A stretch of DNA of 64,000 nt from Tepidamorphaceae bacterium (GTDB taxonomy: Bacteria; Pseudomonadota; Alphaproteobacteria; Rhizobiales; Tepidamorphaceae), in contig JANQNT010000023.1 in assembly GCA_028279445.1 (NCBI GenBank), positions 434,001-498,000 on the forward strand. Reading direction: 5' to 3'. Position 1 is the first letter of the stretch. The number at the start of each line of letters is the position of its first letter. Below, piece by piece: positions 54,106 through 62,664 of the stretch. The notes beneath the pieces are model-generated. The model was not told the DNA's origin. It worked only from the letters and a program-made list of their open reading frames with translations, and searched no databases. Both the position numbers and the translations under genes were made by a program.

Positions 54106-54232
54106 TTTATGTCTGATCCCCTGTTCAAGAGGGCTTGAATGCCCATTTATTCCCGCATCCGGGCACTCGGTTCGGGAGCGGCCCGGGCAAGTCGGGAAAA
54201 CGCTAATTAGAAAAATACCAGAACGCAACCTG

Positions 54233-54285
54233 TTTTGATCCAATAATGCCGCTATTGACAAAATAACCCATCATTTGGTACAAAA
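54233..54285. promoter_or_regulatory. Paired operator-like sites and promoter before the FadR-type regulator
   Basis: TTTTGATCCAA (54233-54243) and TTGGTACAAAA (54275-54285) are related 11-mers in inverted orientation, 42 bases centre to centre (four helical turns). The second includes TTTG-GTA-CAAA and overlaps a -10-like TACAAA (54279-54284), 18 bases after TTGACA (54255-54260). This fits autorepression by the GntR-type protein and control of the divergent amine operon, possibly through a DNA loop. The rest of 54106-54310 shows no gene. Confidence 0.55.
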
Positions 54286-54310
54286 TTGGCATATTCCTTG
54301 GGGAGGAATC

Positions 54311-55000
54311 ATGACCGAACAGATGCACAAGCGGGTGGGCTCCGCTGAGATCGCTGGAATTTTGCGGCGGGAGATTTCCAAAGGCACGTTCGTGGCGCGC
54401 GACCGGCTGCCGCCGGAACGCATGCTGGCGGAGAGTTATTCGGTTGCGCGCGGCACGATCCGCGAGGCGCTGAACCAGTTGGCGGCGGAAGGATTGGTCG
54501 AAATCCGGCCCGGCAGCGGTACCTATGTGGCCATCGGCGCCAGCGAAGGCACCAATCCGATGGTCGCCAATGCCGGGCCGCTGGAGCTGATCGACGCGCG
54601 CTTCGCACTGGAGCCGCATATCTGCCGGCTCGCCGTGCTGCACGGGCGCCTGCAGGACTTCGACCGCATGGAGCGGCTGATGGAGGTGATGGAGGCGCCG
54701 GGCACCGACTCGGTGTTGTTCGCCAATGCCGACACGGAGTTCCACTCGGTTCTGGCCGAGACGACCGGCAACGGACTGCTCATCTGGATCGTGTCGCAGA
54801 TCAACTCGGTGCGCAATCAGGAGCAATGGGCGCAGATGCGCCACCTGACGCTGAACGAGGCGATCATCACCCAGTACAACAACCAGCACCGCCAGATCGT
54901 CAACGCCATCCGCACCCGCGAGCCGGAACGCGCCGCCGTGCTGATGAAGGAGCATCTGGAAACCGCGCGGCTGTCGCTGACGCGCGCGGCGGCGGCCTGA
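54311..55000 (+). CDS. FadR-type GntR-family transcriptional regulator
   Basis: A 229-residue regulator. N-terminal winged helix (residues 9-72) with RDRLPPERMLAESYSVARGTIREALNQL and VEIRPGSGTYVA, then an FCD ligand domain (residues 90-220) with ELIDARFALEPHICRLAV, ADTEFHSVLAETTGNGLL and QHRQIVNAIRTREPERA, including the Asp/His metal residues of the FCD fold. GGGAGG precedes the ATG at 54311. It is divergent from the 17-kb amine operon and has matching operator-like sites upstream, so it probably controls that operon in response to an organic acid or amino acid. Confidence 0.93.
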   Translation: MTEQMHKRVGSAEIAGILRREISKGTFVARDRLPPERMLAESYSVARGTIREALNQLAAEGLVEIRPGSGTYVAIGASEGTNPMVANAGPLELIDARFALEPHICRLAVLHGRLQDFDRMERLMEVMEAPGTDSVLFANADTEFHSVLAETTGNGLLIWIVSQINSVRNQEQWAQMRHLTLNEAIITQYNNQHRQIVNAIRTREPERAAVLMKEHLETARLSLTRAAAA

Positions 55001-55023
55001 TCGGTCCGATCCGGCCGACCCCG

Positions 55024-55518
55024 TCACACCAATGCGGCATCGGCCAGCATCTCATCAGCAAGGTCAAGCCGGTCCTCGCCCACCTGCTGCGCGGTCACGG
55101 CCCTGAGCCTGGATAGCTCCTCACGCGCCCGGTCGCGGTCCAGACCGCGCATTCTCAGCATTGCGTAGACGAAGAACCCCGTGCGGTGGATACCCGCGGA
55201 GCAGTGAAAGTAGACCCGTGGACGGGGCTCATCGCCGATTTCGCGCGCGAGAACCCGCATAAGGCCGGCCAGATCGATCTGCCGGAGAACCTCCAGCTTC
55301 CCGCCTTCGATCGGCAGCCATATCCACTGGCATCCGATCGTCTCACACAATCTGCGGACCGATTCGACCTGCTCGCGCCGGCTCAACAGGGTGCAGCAAT
55401 GGGTGAGGTCGAGTTCGGAAAGGCCGCGGACAGACTTCTTGCCCGGGCGGGGGCCGACAAAGATGCTGCATTCGCGTTCGCGCAGGAAAGCCAGCGGATT
55501 GCTTGCCTGATCGGGCAT
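55024..55518 (-). CDS. Dual-specificity/tyrosine phosphatase-like protein
   Basis: A 164-residue phosphatase of the cysteine-based DSP/PTP fold. The P-loop HCSAGIHRTG has the nucleophile C106 and Arg112. The usual general-acid Asp loop is not obvious; WLPIEGGK at that place has Glu instead. No signal peptide. Substrates could be phosphoproteins or small phosphates. It lies between the regulator and the amidotransferase gene, convergent with the former. Its link to the amine locus is unclear. Confidence 0.85.
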   Translation of the reverse strand: MPDQASNPLAFLRERECSIFVGPRPGKKSVRGLSELDLTHCCTLLSRREQVESVRRLCETIGCQWIWLPIEGGKLEVLRQIDLAGLMRVLAREIGDEPRPRVYFHCSAGIHRTGFFVYAMLRMRGLDRDRAREELSRLRAVTAQQVGEDRLDLADEMLADAALV

Positions 55519-55617
55519 GTGTGCCTTGACAATGTTCGTGTTGGCTCTGCCCAGGTGTCGCCAGGCCGATAGCCGGCGGCACCGGATACCATTCTGGGCG
55601 TTCTGACGGGCGCTAAC

Positions 55618-56337
55618 TTACGTCTGCGCGGCGGTCTGCAGCCAATTGATGTAGACGCGCTCGGCCATGGTGCGGAAATCGCCCATCTTCGCATCGCACG
55701 CGGTCTTCATGACATTAACGCCGTCTTCGCCGAGTGCGCGCTGCAGCGCGTTCGCGTAGGCCGGGATGACTGCCCAGTTGTCCACCGTGTCGGCCTCGAT
55801 CTCGATATGAAACTGTGCCGAATGGGCGCGCGGCCCCCATTGCATCGCCTGCACCGCACAGACCGGCGAGGTCGCCAGGCACTTGGCGCCGGCGGGCATC
55901 TGCTTCACCTCCGCGCCATGCCATTGCAGCGCCGGGAAGACCTCCGGCAGCCCATCGAGGAAGACGCCGGCAGCACCCTCCTCGGTCATCTGCACGTCGA
56001 GCACACCGACCTCGGGCACCTCGGACTTGCCGCAGGTGCCGCCGAGCGCCTCGGCAAGCAACTGGTGGCCGAGGCACAGGCCGAAGAACGGCAGGCCAAG
56101 GTCCTCCACCGCTTCGCGGATGCGCCTCTTCTCCTCCGCCAGCCAGGGATGCTCGTCTTCCTCCCAGACATCCATCGGACCGCCCATCACCCACAGCGCG
56201 TCGAAGCCGTCGAATGGCGGTGACGTCTCGCCTTCGTTCCAGTGAACCGGCGTCCAGACATGGCCGTCCTCGGCAAGGAATTCCCGGAAAATGCCGGGAT
56301 GTTCGACGCGTTCGTGCTGGTAAACGAGAATGTGCAT
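55618..56337 (-). CDS. Class I glutamine amidotransferase-like protein
   Basis: A 239-residue GATase1-fold protein. The nucleophile is C88 in FFGLCLGHQLLAEALGG, the oxyanion segment is WVMGGPMDVWEED, and the His/Glu pair is in AHSAQFHIEIEAD, so the Cys-His-Glu triad is complete. The family (GMP-synthase-like, YfeJ type) includes enzymes that hydrolyse gamma-glutamyl amides. In this locus gamma-glutamylmethylamide is an obvious candidate substrate, but that is inference. It stands between the phosphatase and the GlxA regulator, all on the minus strand, with gaps near 100 bases. Confidence 0.88.
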   Translation of the reverse strand: MHILVYQHERVEHPGIFREFLAEDGHVWTPVHWNEGETSPPFDGFDALWVMGGPMDVWEEDEHPWLAEEKRRIREAVEDLGLPFFGLCLGHQLLAEALGGTCGKSEVPEVGVLDVQMTEEGAAGVFLDGLPEVFPALQWHGAEVKQMPAGAKCLATSPVCAVQAMQWGPRAHSAQFHIEIEADTVDNWAVIPAYANALQRALGEDGVNVMKTACDAKMGDFRTMAERVYINWLQTAAQT

Positions 56338-56432
56338 GGCGCTGGCCTCGGCGATTCAGGCGATGGATGGCACGCCCAAGCAAAGCAGGACCTGGCCACC
56401 AAAATCAACCCAACGATTAATTTCCGCACCCC

Positions 56433-57392
56433 TCAGCGACGCATCGCCGACGGCGCGGCGGCGTACTTGCGGCGGAAGGCATCGGAGAAATGCGCCGAGT
56501 TGGAGAATCCGGTGGCCAGCGCGATCTCGGTGATGCTGAGCGTCGTCTGGGCGAGCAGGTTGCGGGCCTTTTGCAGCCGCAGCTCGCGGTAGAACGCCAT
56601 GGTCGTGGTGCCGAGCTTGTCGCCGAATAGGCGGTTGAGCTGGCGCGGCCCGCAGCCGGTGCGTTGCGCCAGGGCGTCCAGGCCGAGTGGCTCTGCGATG
56701 TGGTTCTCCATCGTCTCGATGGCGCGAATCACCATCGGGCTGGTGGTGCCATAGCGTTCCACCAGGCTGGCGCGCTGGGGACCGCCGGAGGGACGCACCT
56801 CGGTGTGCAGGAACCAGTCGCTGACCTTGCGGGCGAAGTCGTGGCCATGATGCATGGCGATCAGCGCGTGCATCAGGTCGAGCGGCGCGATGCCACCGGC
56901 GCAGGTCACCCGATCGCGGTCGATGACATAAAGGCTGCGCTCCACCATCAGGCTCGGCGATATCTCGGCCAGCGCGGGGGCGTGCTCCCAGTGTACGGTC
57001 ATGCGCCGGCCTTCCATCAGTCCGGCGCGGGCGAGCACGACGGGACCGCCCGAGACGCCGCCGATGAGCACGTCGCGGCGGGCCATCTGGCGCAGCCACT
57101 GGAACACGCGCGGCTTGTCGAAGCGGGCCGGATCGCCGCCGGCAACGACCAGCAGCAGATCGATATCCAGCACATCGCCCGCATGCGCCGTGGCCGGGAT
57201 CTCGGTCCCCGCCGAACTGACCGCCTTGTCCCCGGAAACGGCGACGTGATCGATGGCGTAAAGCTCCTCACCAGCCAGCAGATTGGCCGCGCGCAGCGGT
57301 TCCATGGCGGCCGAATAGGACATCAGCGCAAAGCCGTCGACGAGCACAAACGCGACGCGATAGGGACGGGAAATCGGGGGCGCATTGTCCAT
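56433..57392 (-). CDS. GlxA-family transcriptional regulator (DJ-1/PfpI + AraC)
   Basis: A 319-residue regulator. Residues 9-170 form a DJ-1/PfpI-like domain (VAFVLVDGFALMSYSAAMEPLRAAN) and 215-315 an AraC-type double helix-turn-helix (GLDALAQRTGCGPRQLNRLF, SITEIALATGFSNSAHFSDAFRRKY). In Pseudomonas the same architecture (GbdR and relatives) activates glycine betaine, dimethylglycine and sarcosine genes. It is divergent from mgdABCD, so it is probably their activator. The start is the ATG at 57392; a longer frame would overlap the mgdA leader. Confidence 0.92.
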   Translation of the reverse strand: MDNAPPISRPYRVAFVLVDGFALMSYSAAMEPLRAANLLAGEELYAIDHVAVSGDKAVSSAGTEIPATAHAGDVLDIDLLLVVAGGDPARFDKPRVFQWLRQMARRDVLIGGVSGGPVVLARAGLMEGRRMTVHWEHAPALAEISPSLMVERSLYVIDRDRVTCAGGIAPLDLMHALIAMHHGHDFARKVSDWFLHTEVRPSGGPQRASLVERYGTTSPMVIRAIETMENHIAEPLGLDALAQRTGCGPRQLNRLFGDKLGTTTMAFYRELRLQKARNLLAQTTLSITEIALATGFSNSAHFSDAFRRKYAAAPSAMRR

Positions 57393-57416
57393 ATCCGTAA
57401 ATTCCGCGTCTATCTG

Positions 57417-57439
57417 GCGAAAGTCAAATGTCCATTCGC
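57417..57439. promoter_or_regulatory. Candidate operator/promoter between glxA-type regulator and mgdA
   Basis: An inverted repeat GCGAA-N13-TTCGC lies in the 83-base divergent gap. A -10-like GATAAT follows at 57446-57451 and the mgdA ribosome-binding site GGGAGGAG at 57459-57466. It would suit binding by the divergent GlxA-type activator. Weak evidence because the arms are only five bases. Confidence 0.35.
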
Positions 57440-57475
57440 GATGCTGATAATGCCGGCAAGGGAGGAGCGCCGGCC

Positions 57476-58726
57476 ATGCGGTATTCGGCATTCAGGATTC
57501 TGAAAGAGGGCCTGACCGGCAACAGGGGCTGGACGCCTGTCTGGCGCGAGCCCGAGCCCAAGCCAGCCTATGACATCGTCATCGTCGGTGGCGGCGGGCA
57601 TGGCCTTTCAACCGCCTATTACCTGGCGAAAGAGTTCGGCGTCACCAATGTGGCGGTGCTGGAAAAGGGCTGGCTTGGCTCCGGCAATATCGGCCGCAAC
57701 ACCACCATTATCCGCTCCAATTACATGCTGCCGGGCAACGAGCCGTTCTACGAGTTCTCCATGAAGCTCTGGGAAGGCCTGGAGCAGGACTTCAACTACA
57801 ACGCCATGGTGTCGCAGCGCGGCATCCTCAACCTCGCCCATAGCGATCCGCAGCGCGATGGCTATGCGCGGCGCGGCAATGCCATGCGCATGGCCGGCGC
57901 CGACGCGGTGCTGCTCGACGCGGACGGCGTGCGCAAGCTGTGCCCGTTCCTCGACTTCGACAACGCGCGCTTCCCCATCCGCGCCGGCCTGTGGCAGCCG
58001 CGCGGCGGCACGGTGCGCCACGATGCGGTCGCCTGGGGCTATGCGCGCGGTGCCGACAGCCGCGGCATCGACATCATCCAGAACTGCGAGGTCACCGGCT
58101 TCCAGATCAAGGATGGGGTGTGCAGCGGCGTCGAGACGTCGCGCGGCACCATCGCGGCCAAAAAGGTGGCGGTGTGCGTCGCCGGTTCCTCCAGCCACGT
58201 GATGGCCAAGGCCGGCATGCGCCTGCCCATCGAGAGCCACGTACTGCAGGCCTTCGTCTCGGAAGGGCTGAAGCCGGTCATCCCCGGCGTCGTCACCTTC
58301 GGCGCGGGGCACTTCTATGTCAGCCAGTCCGACAAGGGCGGGCTGGTCTTCGGCGGCGATATCGACGGCTACAACACCTACGCTCAGCGCGGAAACCTCC
58401 CCGTCGTGGAGGATGTCTGCGAGGGCGGCATGGCGCTGATGCCGATGATCGGGCGGGCGCGGCTGCTGCGCATGTGGGGCGGCATCATGGACATGTCGAT
58501 GGACGGCTCCCCCTTCATCGACAAGACCCATATCGACGGCCTCTATTTCAACGGCGGCTGGTGCTACGGCGGCTTCAAGGCAACGCCGGCGTCGGGCTTC
58601 TGCTACGCGCACCTGCTGGCCAGGGACGAACCGCATCCCACCGCGACCGAGATGCGCCTCGACCGGTTCAGCCGCGGCCGGCCGATCGACGAGAAGGGCA
58701 TGGGCGCCCAGCCCAACCTGCACTGA
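57476..58726 (+). CDS. mgdA: N-methylglutamate dehydrogenase subunit A (sarcosine oxidase beta-like)
   Basis: A 416-residue flavoprotein subunit homologous to SoxB. After SAFRILKEGLTGNRGWTPVW comes the FAD motif VIVGGGGHGLSTAYYLAKEFG (38-43 GGGGHG), then GNIGRNTTIIRSNYMLPGN, typical of the heterotetrameric sarcosine oxidases, and YFNGGWCYGGFKATPASG at the C-terminus. With MgdBCD it oxidises N-methylglutamate to glutamate and a C1 unit. GGGAGGAG lies nine bases before the ATG at 57476. It is first in the mgdABCD-fhs operon. Sarcosine oxidase is excluded mainly by gene context. Confidence 0.92.
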   Translation: MRYSAFRILKEGLTGNRGWTPVWREPEPKPAYDIVIVGGGGHGLSTAYYLAKEFGVTNVAVLEKGWLGSGNIGRNTTIIRSNYMLPGNEPFYEFSMKLWEGLEQDFNYNAMVSQRGILNLAHSDPQRDGYARRGNAMRMAGADAVLLDADGVRKLCPFLDFDNARFPIRAGLWQPRGGTVRHDAVAWGYARGADSRGIDIIQNCEVTGFQIKDGVCSGVETSRGTIAAKKVAVCVAGSSSHVMAKAGMRLPIESHVLQAFVSEGLKPVIPGVVTFGAGHFYVSQSDKGGLVFGGDIDGYNTYAQRGNLPVVEDVCEGGMALMPMIGRARLLRMWGGIMDMSMDGSPFIDKTHIDGLYFNGGWCYGGFKATPASGFCYAHLLARDEPHPTATEMRLDRFSRGRPIDEKGMGAQPNLH

Positions 58727-58735
58727 GGCACGAGC

Positions 58736-59023
58736 ATGATCATCGACCACCCACTGCTTGGACCGCGCGACGCCGCCGAATTCTACGTGCTGGGCGATGC
58801 GAGCCTCATCGAACGCCCCGACTGGCAGGACGACAACGCGGCAGCCGCTTTCGACAGCTACATGCACCTGCGCGACAACCCCGCCGGCGAGCACCGCGAG
58901 CTGTGGTTCCACGAACAGGGCGACCGCTCCTGGCTGGTGGTCACCCGCAACACGCTGACCCACGAGGTGGTCAAGGTGGAACTGGCCCGCGACGTGGCGC
59001 TGGCGCTCGGCCGGAGCACGTGA
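58736..59023 (+). CDS. mgdB: N-methylglutamate dehydrogenase subunit B (sarcosine oxidase delta-like)
   Basis: A 95-residue small subunit homologous to SoxD, recognised by the GPRDAAEFYVLGDA start, SYMHLRDNPAGEHRELWFHEQG and WLVVTRNTLTHEV. In sarcosine oxidase delta the N-terminus carries a CPxCGPRD zinc knuckle. Here the same place reads HPLLGPRD, so the zinc ligands are lost. The gene lies nine bases after mgdA, and its TGA is nine bases before the mgdC ATG. Confidence 0.92.
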   Translation: MIIDHPLLGPRDAAEFYVLGDASLIERPDWQDDNAAAAFDSYMHLRDNPAGEHRELWFHEQGDRSWLVVTRNTLTHEVVKVELARDVALALGRST

Positions 59024-59031
59024 GGGTCACC

Positions 59032-61980
59032 ATGGCGCAGATCAACCGCATCGGCGAGGGACTGGTCGACACCTCCCGCACGCTGTCCTTCACCTTCAAC
59101 GGCGATACGCTTGCGGGCCATCCGGGCGATACGCTCGCCTCCGCCCTGCTCGCCAACGGCATCCGCTTCGTCGGGCGTTCGTTCAAGTATCACCGTCCAC
59201 GCGGCATCTTCACCGCCGGCTCGGAAGAGCCGAACGCGCTGGTGCAGTTGCGCACCGGCGCCCATCAGGAACCCAATACGCGCGCAACCGTCGCCGAACT
59301 GTTCGACGGGCTGACGGCGACCAGCCAGAACCATCGCGGCTCGCTGAAGTTCGACCTGCTGGCGATGAACGACCTGCTGACCCCGTTCCTGGGCGCGGGC
59401 TTCTACTACAAGACGTTCATGTGGCCGAAGAGCTTCTGGGAGAAGGTCTACGAGCCGCTGATCCGCAACTCCGCCGGGCTCGGCCGACTGTCCGGCGAAG
59501 CCGATCCGGACAGCTACGACAAGGGCTTCCTGCACTGCGATGTGCTGGTGATCGGTGCTGGCCCTGCGGGCCTTGCAGCCGCGCTGACCGCCGGACGCGC
59601 CGGGGCACGGGTGATCCTGGCGGACGAGGATTTCCGCTTCGGCGGGCGACTGCTCGCCGAGACGCATGAGATCGACGGTGCCGACGGGGTCGACTGGGCC
59701 GAGCAGGCGGTTGCCGAACTCGCGGCGATGGACAATGTGCGGCTGATGAGCCGCACCTGCGTCCACGGCGCCTTCGACCACGGCATCTACGGGGCGCTGG
59801 AGCGCAAGACCGACCATCTACCCAAGTCCGGCGGCAAGCCGCGGCAGGTGTTGTGGCGCATCTATTCCAGGCGCGCGCTGCTGTGCGCCGGTGCGACGGA
59901 ACGCTCGATCTGCTTTGGCAACAACGACCGGCCCGGCGTCATGCTGGCCGGCGCCGTGCGCACGTATGTCAATCGCTTCGGCGTCACCCCCGGCCAGCGT
60001 GTCGCCATCTTCACCAACAACGACGATGGCTGGCGCACGGCGCACGATCTCGCCGAAAAGGGCGTCGAGATCGCCGCCGTCATCGATAGTCGTGACGGCA
60101 CCCCGCCGGCCGCTCCGCATGGCGCCATGGTCGCGATGGGTAGCGCGGTGACAAATGCCGCCGGCCGGCACGGGCTTCGCTCGCTGACGCTGACCAATGG
60201 CCAGACCATCCAGGCCGACTGCCTGGCGGTGTCGGGCGGGTGGAACCCCAATGTCCACCTCACCTGCCATCAGCGCGGGCGTCCGGTCTGGCGTCAGGAC
60301 ATCGCGGCCTTCGTGCCCGGCGGCGATCTGCCCGTCGGCATGTCGGTGGCCGGTGCCGCCAAGGGCGACATGACCCTGAGCGCGGCGCTGAAGGCCGGGC
60401 ACGGCGCCGGCAACGCGGCCGCCAAGGACCTCGGGTTCACGGCCAGCCGCAAGGCCGCGCCGAAATCCGATGACGAGGCCGCCGACGTGACCGCCTTCTG
60501 GCAGGTGCGCGAAAGCAAGACGCGCGCCTGGGTCGATCAGCAAAACGACGTCACCGTGAAGGACGTGAAGCTCGCCCATCAGGACGGCTTCCGCGCGGTG
60601 GAGCATCTGAAGCGCTACACCACGCTCGGCATGGCGACCGACCAGGGCAAGACGGCCAATGTGCTCGGCCTGGCGATCATGGCGGAGCTGACCGGCCGTA
60701 CCATTCCCGAAACCGGCACCACCGTCTTCCGCCCGCCCTACTCGCCGGTGCCCATCGGCGCCTTCGCCGGGCGCTCGCGCGGCAAGGACTTCCGCCCCTA
60801 CCGCCTGACCACCAGCCACGGCTGGGCGGAGGAGCAAGGGGCGGTCTTCGTGGAAACCGGCATGTGGCTGCGCGCCCAGTGGTTCCCGCAACCCGGCGAG
60901 ACCCACTGGCGCCAGAGCGTCGACCGCGAGGTGACGCGGACGCGCGGCTCGGTCGGTGTGTGCGACGTCACCACACTCGGCAAGATCGACATCCAGGGCC
61001 GTGACGCGGCCGAGTTCCTCAACAAGGTCTATGCCAACGGCTTCGCCAAGCTGCCGGTCGGCAAGACGCGCTATGGGCTGATGCTGCGCGAGGACGGCAT
61101 CGCCATGGACGACGGCACCACGGCGCGACTGGCGGAAAACCACTTCGTGATGACCACCACCACCGCCAATGCGGTCAGCGTCTTCCGTCACATGGAATTC
61201 TGCCGCCAATGCCTGTGGCCGGGGCTCGACGTGCACCTGATCTCGGCCACCGAGCAATGGGCGCAGTTCGCCGTCGCCGGACCGAATTCGCGCAAGCTGC
61301 TGCAAAAGCTCGTCGATGCCGAGCACGATATCTCCAACGAGGCGTTCCCCTTCATGGCCTGCGCGGAACTGACCGTGTGCGGGGGCACGCCGGCGCGGCT
61401 GTTCCGCATCTCGTTCTCCGGCGAACTGGCCTACGAGATTGCCGTACCGGCGCGCTACGGCGACGCCATGGTCCGCGCGCTGATGGCCGCCGGCGAGGCG
61501 TTCGACGTGGTTGCCTACGGTACCGAGGCGCTCGGCGTCATGCGCATCGAGAAGGGGCACGCCGCCGGCAACGAACTGACCGGCCAGACGACGGCGCGCG
61601 ATCTCGGTCTGGGGCGCATGGTGTCGAAGAAGAAGGACTGCATCGGCAACACGCTGTCGGAGCGCGAAGGGCTGAACCGCGAGGATGGCCTGACGCTGGT
61701 CGGCTTCCGGCCGGTCGATCGCGCGACCGAACTCAAGGCGGGCGCCCACTTCGTCGTTAAGGGCAAGCCGGTGACCACCGAGAACGACCAGGGTTGGATG
61801 ACGTCCGTCGCCTGGTCGCCGACGCTTGGACACTCCATCGGCCTTGGCTTCATCCAGCGCGGTCATGACCGCATGGGCGAGACCGTCATCGCCGCCGATC
61901 CGCTGCGCGGCAACGACATCGAGGTGGAGATCGTCTCGCCGCATTTCGTCGATCCGGAAGGGGAGCGTCTACGTGCCTGA
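59032..61980 (+). CDS. mgdC: N-methylglutamate dehydrogenase subunit C (sarcosine oxidase alpha-like)
   Basis: A 982-residue subunit homologous to SoxA. Order of domains: 2Fe-2S-ferredoxin-like fold with TFNGDTLAGHPGDTLASALL and KYHRPRGIFTAGSEEPNAL (residues 15-90), Rossmann NAD-binding domain with VLVIGAGPAGLAAALTAGRAG (175-180 GAGPAG) and RALLCAGATERSICFGNNDRP, and a GcvT-like folate-binding domain from about 600 (GVCDVTTLGKIDIQGRDAAE, FSGELAYEIAVP, MRIEKGHAAGNELTGQ). The last domain would pass the methylene group to tetrahydrofolate. ATG at 59032; the frame is open far upstream only by antisense-like overlap with mgdA. Confidence 0.94.
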   Translation: MAQINRIGEGLVDTSRTLSFTFNGDTLAGHPGDTLASALLANGIRFVGRSFKYHRPRGIFTAGSEEPNALVQLRTGAHQEPNTRATVAELFDGLTATSQNHRGSLKFDLLAMNDLLTPFLGAGFYYKTFMWPKSFWEKVYEPLIRNSAGLGRLSGEADPDSYDKGFLHCDVLVIGAGPAGLAAALTAGRAGARVILADEDFRFGGRLLAETHEIDGADGVDWAEQAVAELAAMDNVRLMSRTCVHGAFDHGIYGALERKTDHLPKSGGKPRQVLWRIYSRRALLCAGATERSICFGNNDRPGVMLAGAVRTYVNRFGVTPGQRVAIFTNNDDGWRTAHDLAEKGVEIAAVIDSRDGTPPAAPHGAMVAMGSAVTNAAGRHGLRSLTLTNGQTIQADCLAVSGGWNPNVHLTCHQRGRPVWRQDIAAFVPGGDLPVGMSVAGAAKGDMTLSAALKAGHGAGNAAAKDLGFTASRKAAPKSDDEAADVTAFWQVRESKTRAWVDQQNDVTVKDVKLAHQDGFRAVEHLKRYTTLGMATDQGKTANVLGLAIMAELTGRTIPETGTTVFRPPYSPVPIGAFAGRSRGKDFRPYRLTTSHGWAEEQGAVFVETGMWLRAQWFPQPGETHWRQSVDREVTRTRGSVGVCDVTTLGKIDIQGRDAAEFLNKVYANGFAKLPVGKTRYGLMLREDGIAMDDGTTARLAENHFVMTTTTANAVSVFRHMEFCRQCLWPGLDVHLISATEQWAQFAVAGPNSRKLLQKLVDAEHDISNEAFPFMACAELTVCGGTPARLFRISFSGELAYEIAVPARYGDAMVRALMAAGEAFDVVAYGTEALGVMRIEKGHAAGNELTGQTTARDLGLGRMVSKKKDCIGNTLSEREGLNREDGLTLVGFRPVDRATELKAGAHFVVKGKPVTTENDQGWMTSVAWSPTLGHSIGLGFIQRGHDRMGETVIAADPLRGNDIEVEIVSPHFVDPEGERLRA

Positions 61981-62542
61981 CCTGACACTCACAGCCCAGC
62001 CGCCACTCGGCGGGTTCAGCCACGACTTCGGCGGCGCCAAGCTGGCCGAGATCGCCGATCATGCGCTGGTCTCGATCGCCACACCGAACGGCGGCGAGAA
62101 GAAACTGGCCGCCGCCATCAAGAAGTCCTACGGCTGCGCCCTGCCCCGGCCCGGCCAGTCGACGCTCGCCAAGGATGGCGATACCCGACTTCTGGGTCTG
62201 CAGCGCGATCAGATGTTCGCCTTCTTCGCCCATGACGGCGACCAGGCACTGGCTGCCGTTGCAAACAAGCTGGGCGATGCCGGTTACTACACAGACCAGT
62301 CGGATAGCTGGGTCATGTTGCGGTTATCGGGTGAGTTGAGCTGGACGGCGCTCGAACGCATCTGTCCGCTCGATCTCCACCCGGATGTTTTCGCCGTCGG
62401 AGACGTGGCGCGCACAATGATGGAACATATCGGAGCCGTTATTCTCCGCGACGGAAAAACCGACTTTGTGCTAATGTCGGCGCGCTCGTCGGCAAGGTCA
62501 TTTCTGCACGCGGTCGAGACATCGATCCGCAACATCCTTTGA
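61973..62542 (+). CDS. mgdD: N-methylglutamate dehydrogenase subunit D (sarcosine oxidase gamma-like)
   Basis: A 189-residue SoxG-like subunit. Visible: LADHALVSIATPNG-like start (EIADHALVSIATPNGGEKKL), LGLQRDQMFAFFAHDG, QSDSWVMLRLSGELSWTALE, RICPLDLHPDVFAVGDVART and MEHIGAVILR, the usual gamma-subunit landmarks. The start is a GTG at 61973 with GGGGAG upstream, overlapping the mgdC end by eight bases, so it is translationally coupled. Fourth gene of the operon. Confidence 0.92.
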   Translation: MPDLTLTAQPPLGGFSHDFGGAKLAEIADHALVSIATPNGGEKKLAAAIKKSYGCALPRPGQSTLAKDGDTRLLGLQRDQMFAFFAHDGDQALAAVANKLGDAGYYTDQSDSWVMLRLSGELSWTALERICPLDLHPDVFAVGDVARTMMEHIGAVILRDGKTDFVLMSARSSARSFLHAVETSIRNIL

Positions 62543-62664
62543 TCAAGACGTCCACATAGAACCGGTTAAACGGCGGCGAGGGCCGTGACCGCGGACCAAC
62601 AGGCCGCGGCTCGGCCAAAACGGCCGGATCGCAAGAAAAAGAGACTGGAAGGAGCTAGCCAATC

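Noticed and set aside
57476..62542. mgdABCD considered as heterotetrameric sarcosine oxidase soxBDAG
   Set aside because: The gmaS-mgsABC context, the missing SoxD zinc cysteines and the absence of glyA or sarcosine genes favour N-methylglutamate dehydrogenase. Fold assignment is the same for both.
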